A DNA stretch of 64,000 nt from contig JAWKNW010000009.1 in NCBI GenBank assembly GCA_041391505.1, forward strand, positions 1 through 64,000, in the 5' to 3' direction. Below the pieces are notes generated by a model, which searched no databases, was not told the DNA's origin, and was given only the letters and a program-made list of their open reading frames with translations. Position 1 is the first letter of the stretch, and each line of letters opens with the position of its first letter. Position numbers and translations under genes: made by a program. Source of the DNA: Rhodothermales bacterium. Its GTDB lineage: Bacteria; Bacteroidota; Rhodothermia; Rhodothermales; JAHQVL01. Shown piece by piece: positions 59,196 through 64,000 of the stretch.

Positions 59196-60452
59196 TCAAC
59201 CGAAGTCGTCGAACGCGATGTTGCTGGACGGCACCCCGAGGTTGTCGAGCATGTTCATGACGGCCTTGAGCATGAGCGGCGGGCCGCAGAGGTAATACTC
59301 GATCTCTTCCGGTTCAGGATGTTTGCTGAGGTACTCGTTCAGCACGACCTGATGGATGAACCCGACCGGGCCGGTCCAGTTATCCGACGGCAACGGCTCG
59401 GAGAGCGCGATGTGGTAGGAGAAGTTGGGGAATTTCTCTTCGATGTCCCGGAAATGATCCGTATAGAACAGTTCGCGCGTCGAGCGGCCGCCGTACCAGT
59501 AGGATACCTTGCGGTCCGTCTTGAGCGTGTGGAAGAGGTGGAAGATGTGCGAGCGGAGCGGGGCCATGCCGGCGCCGCCGCCGATGTACACCATCTCTTT
59601 GTTCGTTTCCTTGATGAAGAACTCGCCATACGGACCCGAGATCGTCACCTTGTCGCCCGGTTTGCGCGAAAAGACGAACGAGGAGCAGATGCCGGGGTTG
59701 ACGTCCATCCATTGGTTCTTGGCGCGGTCCCAGGGAGGCGTCGCGATCCGGATGTTGAGCATGATGATGTTGCCCTCTGCCGGATGGTTGGCCATGGAGT
59801 ACGCGCGGAAGATGGGTTCGTCGTTCTTCATCTTCAGCGTCCACAGATTGAACTTGTCCCAGTCCTCGCGGAAGCGTTCCTGGACGACCATGTCCTTGAA
59901 CTCGATCTCGATGGGGGGGACGTCGATCTGGATGTAGCCGCCGGATTCGAAATGGAGCGTCTCACCCTCGGGCAGCCGGACGACGAACTCCTTGATGAAG
60001 GTCGCGACGTTGTCGTTGCTGACGACGGTGCATTCCCATTTCTTGATGCCGAAGATCTCTTCGGGCACCCGAATCTTCATGTCCTGCTTCACCTTCACCT
60101 GGCAGGCGAGGCGCCAGTTTTCCTGGGCTTCCTTGCGGCTGAGGTGGTTCATCTCGGTCGGCAGCACATCGCCGCCGCCTTCGAGCACCTGGCAACGGCA
60201 CATGGCGCACGTGCCGCCGCCGCCGCAGGCCGACGGCAGGAAGATCGTCTGTTCGGCCAGCGTGGAGAGCAGCGAGGTGCCCGGCTTGATCTTCAGGGCG
60301 TGCTCGTCGTCGCCGTTGATCACGAGGGTGACGTCGCCCGAGGGCATCAGCTTCTCTTTCGCCAGGATGAGCAGACCGACCAGCACCAGGATGACGGCGA
60401 CGAACGCGCCGACACTGGCGAGGGCGACCGGTAGGAGGTTGAGTAAATCCAT
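59196..60452 (-). CDS. nqrF: Na+-translocating NADH:quinone reductase subunit F
   Basis: 418 residues. An N-terminal transmembrane helix (about 6-31) precedes the [2Fe-2S] ferredoxin domain with cysteines Cys76, Cys82, Cys85 and Cys117 (spacing 6-3-32, as in NqrF of Vibrio). The FAD domain has RAYSMANHP and the NADH-binding domain GGGAGMAPLRSH and YYLCGPP. NqrF takes NADH electrons into the Nqr complex. It is the last gene of the operon before the terminator; nqrE is 20 bp upstream. Confidence 0.97.
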   Translation of the reverse strand: MDLLNLLPVALASVGAFVAVILVLVGLLILAKEKLMPSGDVTLVINGDDEHALKIKPGTSLLSTLAEQTIFLPSACGGGGTCAMCRCQVLEGGGDVLPTEMNHLSRKEAQENWRLACQVKVKQDMKIRVPEEIFGIKKWECTVVSNDNVATFIKEFVVRLPEGETLHFESGGYIQIDVPPIEIEFKDMVVQERFREDWDKFNLWTLKMKNDEPIFRAYSMANHPAEGNIIMLNIRIATPPWDRAKNQWMDVNPGICSSFVFSRKPGDKVTISGPYGEFFIKETNKEMVYIGGGAGMAPLRSHIFHLFHTLKTDRKVSYWYGGRSTRELFYTDHFRDIEEKFPNFSYHIALSEPLPSDNWTGPVGFIHQVVLNEYLSKHPEPEEIEYYLCGPPLMLKAVMNMLDNLGVPSSNIAFDDFG

Positions 60453-60472
60453 GACTCAGTAGGTGTTGCTGA

Positions 60473-61084
60473 TTACAATTGGATGCCGGCGAAGCTCATG
60501 AACGCGATGCCCATCAGGCCGGTGATGATGAACGCAATGCCCAGGCCGCGCAGCGGGGCGGGGATGTGGGCGTAGCGGAGCCGTTCGCGAATCGCCGCGA
60601 TGGCGACGATGGCCAGGAAAAAGCCGAAGCCGGCGCCGATGCCGAAAACAGCCGATTCCGTAAACGTATACTCGCGTTCGACCATGAACAGCGCACCGCC
60701 GAGGATCGAGCAGTTCACCGTGATGAGCGGGAGGAAGATGCCCAGCGACGTATACAGCGCCGGGAAAAACCGCTCGACGATGATCTCCACCAGCTGCACC
60801 ATCGAGGCGATGACCGCGATGAAGACGATGAACTGGAGGAACGAGAGGTCGACGCTCGCCAGCGACTCGGAGAACGCGCCGAGCGCGCCTTCCTTGAGCA
60901 GGAACGTATCAACCAGCCAGTTGATCGGCACGGTGATGCCGAGTACGAAGATGACCGCCAGACCGAGGCCGAAAGCCGTCTTCACGCTTTTGGAAACCGC
61001 CAGAAACGAGCACATCCCCAGGAAGTAGGCGAGGATCATGTTCTCGATGAAGGCAGATCGTATAAAGATATTGACCAGATCCAT
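60473..61084 (-). CDS. nqrE: Na+-translocating NADH:quinone reductase subunit E
   Basis: 203 residues with six predicted transmembrane helices, an integral subunit homologous to RnfA. The opening is FIRSAFIENMILAYFLGMCSFLAV, where the Cys is one ligand of the intramembrane iron site shared with NqrD, and the family block VNCSILGGALFMVEREYTF holds the second. Ends FMSFAGIQL. Standard position between nqrD and nqrF. Confidence 0.97.
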   Translation of the reverse strand: MDLVNIFIRSAFIENMILAYFLGMCSFLAVSKSVKTAFGLGLAVIFVLGITVPINWLVDTFLLKEGALGAFSESLASVDLSFLQFIVFIAVIASMVQLVEIIVERFFPALYTSLGIFLPLITVNCSILGGALFMVEREYTFTESAVFGIGAGFGFFLAIVAIAAIRERLRYAHIPAPLRGLGIAFIITGLMGIAFMSFAGIQL

Positions 61085-61118
61085 AACGAAATGAGGTCCA
61101 AGAATGGGCGATAGTGAG

Positions 61119-61805
61119 TCAGGAAACGTCGACGAGCTTGGCGTTGACGGATCGCTGGACCCAGATGATGATCCCGATGATGAACATGGCCGCGGCGGAC
61201 GTGAGCATCACGCCGTTGTTCACGTAACCCATATCGTAGAACGCCTGCGGGATCAGCTGGAATCCGAAGAGCGAGCCCGATCCGAAGAGTTCACGGAAGA
61301 AGGCCACGACGAGCAGGATCGCGCCGTACCCGACGCCGTTGCCCAGGCCGTCCAGCAGCGAGGGCCAGGGCCGGTTGGCCATGGCGAACGCCTCGAGCCG
61401 GCCCATCACGATGCAGTTCGTGATGATGAGGCCGATGTAGACCGAGAGCTGCCGGCTGATGTCGTACACGTAGGCTTTCAGGACCTGGTCCACCAGCACC
61501 ACCAGCGCCGCGATGACGGTCAACTGGACGATCATGCGGATGCGCGAGGGGATCGTGTTGCGGATCAGGGAAATCGTCAGGTTGGAAAGCCCGACGACCA
61601 CCGTCACCGAAAGCGCCATGACGAAGGCCGACTTCATCTGCGTCGTCACGGCGAGCGCCGAACATACGCCCAGAATCTGGACGGTGATCGGGTTGTTGTC
61701 GTTGAACGGATCCGTGAGGAGCCGGCGGTTCTTCTTGGAGAAGAGCGGCTCCTTCGGTTCGATTGGTTTAAGCTCCGCCGGAGCGGTGGCCGTTTCCGTA
61801 CTCAT
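61119..61805 (-). CDS. nqrD: Na+-translocating NADH:quinone reductase subunit D
   Basis: 228 residues, with a 40-residue polar N-terminus (KPIEPKEPLFSKKNRRLLTDPF) followed by six transmembrane helices. Family blocks are ILGVCSALAVTTQMKSAFVMALSVT and YIGLIITNCIVMGRLEAFAM; the Cys in each is a ligand of the membrane iron-sulphur site. Together with NqrE it forms part of the Na+-translocating core. Confidence 0.97.
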   Translation of the reverse strand: MSTETATAPAELKPIEPKEPLFSKKNRRLLTDPFNDNNPITVQILGVCSALAVTTQMKSAFVMALSVTVVVGLSNLTISLIRNTIPSRIRMIVQLTVIAALVVLVDQVLKAYVYDISRQLSVYIGLIITNCIVMGRLEAFAMANRPWPSLLDGLGNGVGYGAILLVVAFFRELFGSGSLFGFQLIPQAFYDMGYVNNGVMLTSAAAMFIIGIIIWVQRSVNAKLVDVS

Positions 61806-61816
61806 AGACTGCTACC

Positions 61817-62512
61817 CTACGATCTGACTTTTTTGAAATAAGGGGCGTAGTTCTTCAGTTCGTTCGCGAACATCCGAGTTACACCGTTCGACGTCATCGT
61901 GGCGCCCGACAGGCCGTCGACGGCGTGCGGCTGGTTGGAGGTGTCGTGCCCCGAACCTTTGAGCACGCGGATCGACTGGAGCGTGCCCGCGTCGTCAAAC
62001 AGTTGCTTGCCGTTGTACCGCTGCTCGAACTTGCTGTCGGTGATCTCGGCGCCCAGGCCCGGCGTTTCCTTTTCGTGTCCGAAAACCACGCCGTGCACGG
62101 TGTTCAGGTCCTCGTCGAGGGCCAGGAACGCGCTGATCGGCCCCCAGAGGCCATTTCCCTGCAGCGGCACGATGTAGTTCGTGCGATCTCCGTTCTTATA
62201 GATGAAGATCGGGAGCTGGCGTTCCGCCGGATCCTTCTTTGACTCCTTTTTAATATCGAGCGCGAAGGCGCTGGCGCCCGGCACGACATCGCCCGAGGCG
62301 TTGACGACGACTTCCTCGATGTACTGGTTGTAGTCGGCTTCGGCGGTCGCAGGATTGACATCCATGACGCTCTGCAGGATGGCGATGCGCTTCGCCTGCG
62401 CTTCGTTCGCCTCCTGGAGCGGGCGTAGCCCCGTAGCGGCGAGCGCGAGGGCGACCGCCACGAGGGCCGTCACGCCTAACGCGTAGAGAAACGTATAGCT
62501 ATTTGAGTGCAC
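61817..62512 (-). CDS. nqrC: Na+-translocating NADH:quinone reductase subunit C
   Basis: 231 residues with one N-terminal transmembrane helix (about 9-28) and a periplasmic FMN-binding domain. The flavinylation site is DGLSGATMTSNG with Thr205, matching the ApbE consensus D-x-x-S-G-A-T. GLWGPISAFLALD and ETPGLGAEITD are family blocks. It carries covalent FMN and its start overlaps the nqrB stop by 14 bp, so translation is coupled. Confidence 0.97.
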   Translation of the reverse strand: MHSNSYTFLYALGVTALVAVALALAATGLRPLQEANEAQAKRIAILQSVMDVNPATAEADYNQYIEEVVVNASGDVVPGASAFALDIKKESKKDPAERQLPIFIYKNGDRTNYIVPLQGNGLWGPISAFLALDEDLNTVHGVVFGHEKETPGLGAEITDSKFEQRYNGKQLFDDAGTLQSIRVLKGSGHDTSNQPHAVDGLSGATMTSNGVTRMFANELKNYAPYFKKVRS

Positions 62513-63683
62513 GGCTGAGCCTCCGTTTGATATTGCCCTGGACGACGATGTGATCGATGGTCGGCGCGAACACGTTCATCAGCAGAATCGCGAGCATCCA
62601 GCCTTCAGGATAGGCCGGGTTGAGCACGCGGATGATCATGCCGAAAACGCCGATCAGCAGTCCGTAGATGTATTTGCCCCGGGTGGTCTGCGCCGCCGTC
62701 ACCGGGTCGGTCGCCATGAACACCGTGGCGAAGAGCATGCTGCCCATGAAAATGTGGTAGTGGGGCGGCACGCCGTGGTAGGGGGCGATGCCCGTCAGCG
62801 AGAAGACGACGGCGGTCACGTACGCGCCGGCGAGCACGCTCGCCATGATCCGCCAGCTGCCGATGCCCGTCACCAGGAGGATCAGCGCGCCGATGCCGAT
62901 GGCGATCGCGGACGTCTCGCCGATGGAGCCCGGGATCGTGCCTGTGATGAAGCTCGTCAGGTCGTACGTCACATGTTTCACCGCGGCGAGGCCGGCCATG
63001 CCGTCGAGGTAGCCCGCGCCCAGCGGCGTCGCGCCGGAGAAGCCGTCGACGAACTGCGACGCGTCGCCGGCGACCCACACGGCGTCGCCCGACATGTAGG
63101 TCGGATACGCGAAAAACAGAAAGACGCGCGCCGTGAGGGCGACGTTGAGAATGTTCATCCCCGTGCCGCCGAACGCCTCCTTGCCGAGCACGACCGCAAA
63201 GGCCGTCGCCAGCGCGACCATCCACAGCGGAATCGTCGGCGGCATCACCAGCGGAATGAGCATGCCCGAAACCAGGAAGCCCTCGTTTACGGGATGTTTC
63301 TTGGCGATTGCGATGCCGAACTCGATGCCCAGACCGACGCCGTAGGAGACGATCACGATCGGCAGCACCTTCAGCGCGCCGAAGAGCAGCTTGTCCATGA
63401 AGCCTTCGCCGGCGCCGGTCAGCTGCCCCAGCGCCAGAAAGTGCTGGTGGCCCACGTTCCAGATGCCAAACAGCAGGCAGGGCACCAGGGCGATCACGAC
63501 GGTGAACATCGTCCGTTTCAGGTCGATGCCGTCCTTGATGTGCGTTCCGCCGGGGTCGGCGGCGTGGCCCGGCACGAAGAGGAACGTCTCCAGCGCGTCG
63601 TAGCCGTAGTAGTACTTCTCTAACTTGCCTCCTTTCTCGAAATGCGGACGTACCTTTTCGAGAAGGTTTTCGAACAGTTTCAT
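62499..63683 (-). CDS. nqrB: Na+-translocating NADH:quinone reductase subunit B
   Basis: 394 residues. ATG 63683 is preceded by AGGAG 9 bases upstream and starts MKLFENLLEKVRPHF; an upstream in-frame ATG lacks this site. About ten transmembrane helices (VVIALVPCLLFGIWNVGHQ onward). The FMN attachment motif is DGFSGATPLGAGYL with Thr219. NqrB contains riboflavin and FMN and the Na+ pathway. It follows nqrA by 35 bp. Confidence 0.97.
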   Translation of the reverse strand: MKLFENLLEKVRPHFEKGGKLEKYYYGYDALETFLFVPGHAADPGGTHIKDGIDLKRTMFTVVIALVPCLLFGIWNVGHQHFLALGQLTGAGEGFMDKLLFGALKVLPIVIVSYGVGLGIEFGIAIAKKHPVNEGFLVSGMLIPLVMPPTIPLWMVALATAFAVVLGKEAFGGTGMNILNVALTARVFLFFAYPTYMSGDAVWVAGDASQFVDGFSGATPLGAGYLDGMAGLAAVKHVTYDLTSFITGTIPGSIGETSAIAIGIGALILLVTGIGSWRIMASVLAGAYVTAVVFSLTGIAPYHGVPPHYHIFMGSMLFATVFMATDPVTAAQTTRGKYIYGLLIGVFGMIIRVLNPAYPEGWMLAILLMNVFAPTIDHIVVQGNIKRRLSRALK

Positions 63684-63718
63684 AAGCGCGTCTCCTGAGA
63701 CGTCCTGACTTGGTTGTG

Positions 63719-64000
63719 TTATCCTTCCACGCGCATGGCGTCGAGCCCTTCGCGCAGGATGGCCTGTACAGGTTGTTTGGAAGTGCACACGAACTCGCAC
63801 AGTGCCAGGTCTTCCTCTACCACCTCGTAGATGCCGAGCCCCTCCATCTCATCGAAGTCGCGGTACATGATGGACTTGATCAGGTGCTGGGGATACAGAT
63901 CCATCGGCAAGACTTCCTCGTACTGTCCCGTCATCACGTAGGCGCGCAGTTCGCCGTGGTTGTTGGTGTTGACGTGGAATTCCCGGTTCGGGAAGAGATA
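63719..64000 (-). CDS. nqrA: Na+-translocating NADH:quinone reductase subunit A, 3' end (cut by window edge)
   Basis: Only the C-terminal 93 codons are in the window, ending with YPQHLIKSIMYRDFDEMEGLGI and the family tail LALCEFVCTSKQPVQAILREGLDAMR. The gene start lies outside, past 64000. NqrA is the cytoplasmic-facing subunit with the quinone site. It is the first gene of the nqrABCDEF operon, whose promoter is not visible here. Confidence 0.95.
   Translation of the reverse strand, partial: YLFPNREFHVNTNNHGELRAYVMTGQYEEVLPMDLYPQHLIKSIMYRDFDEMEGLGIYEVVEEDLALCEFVCTSKQPVQAILREGLDAMRVEG

Overview
The window looks like a chromosomal segment of a high-GC member of the Rhodothermota/Bacteroidota group. 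The signs are several secreted proteins ending in type IX secretion (T9SS) type A sorting modules of the YPNPFNPxT...GVYxYRL kind, a PorV/PorQ-family outer-membrane protein, a SusC-like TonB receptor with a carboxypeptidase-regulatory-like N-terminus, a Na+-translocating NADH:quinone reductase (Nqr) operon with ApbE, and many starts without a Shine-Dalgarno sequence. Two Bacteroidota-like promoters (TTG-N21-TATATT) are proposed. I see no phage, insertion sequence, rRNA or CRISPR array. One tRNA-Ser(CGA) is present.

Layout. 1-12.6 kb: a tandem-repeat leader, a Tat-exported glycosylasparaginase, MetY, a secreted HELGH metallopeptidase, glycerate 2-kinase, a large DUF5060/dockerin-like/T9SS-sorted protein, a YyaL-type thioredoxin-fold protein and a thiolase. 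12.6-17.2 kb: an unusual secreted SGNH-like protein with a sorting-like module in its N-terminal half, a fasciclin lipoprotein and two adjacent DUF4097-like proteins, one carrying about ten TSDGDI repeats. 17.4-22.1 kb: alaS, tRNA-Ser, a roughly 160-bp imperfect palindrome and a transglutaminase-like cysteine protease. 22.1-27.9 kb: a lipoprotein nucleoside hydrolase divergent from a ribose-type ABC binding protein and permease (no ATPase gene nearby), then a decayed 2Fe-2S subunit remnant in front of an intact molybdopterin oxidoreductase large subunit. 27.9-36.7 kb (all minus): KDPG aldolase and KDG kinase, a beta-propeller/HEAT/cytochrome c protein, an alpha/beta hydrolase, a TIGR04076 protein, an NhaC-type antiporter and an aldo/keto reductase. 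37-38.2 kb: three small plus-strand genes.

38.25-50.9 kb is one long minus-strand operon of seven envelope genes. It encodes two T9SS-sorted secreted proteins, a lipoprotein, a TonB-dependent receptor, a PorV/PorQ-like barrel, a beta-propeller lipoprotein and a T9SS-sorted endonuclease/exonuclease/phosphatase. I infer a surface acquisition system, possibly for nucleic acids or organic phosphate, and this is the most system-like novelty in the window. 51-58 kb: an exported SAM methyltransferase-like lipoprotein, a receiver-like protein lacking the phospho-Asp, glpD, a DUF805 membrane protein and a DUF5916 outer-membrane protein whose ribosome site lies inside a perfect 11-bp hairpin. 58-64 kb: apbE and nqrFEDCB plus the 3' end of nqrA (cut by the window edge).

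Several intergenic spacers contain short-motif arrays (GCATCCCGCATCTT, TTCAAGG) that often form imperfect inverted repeats. They look like a dispersed, rapidly varying repeat class of this genome.
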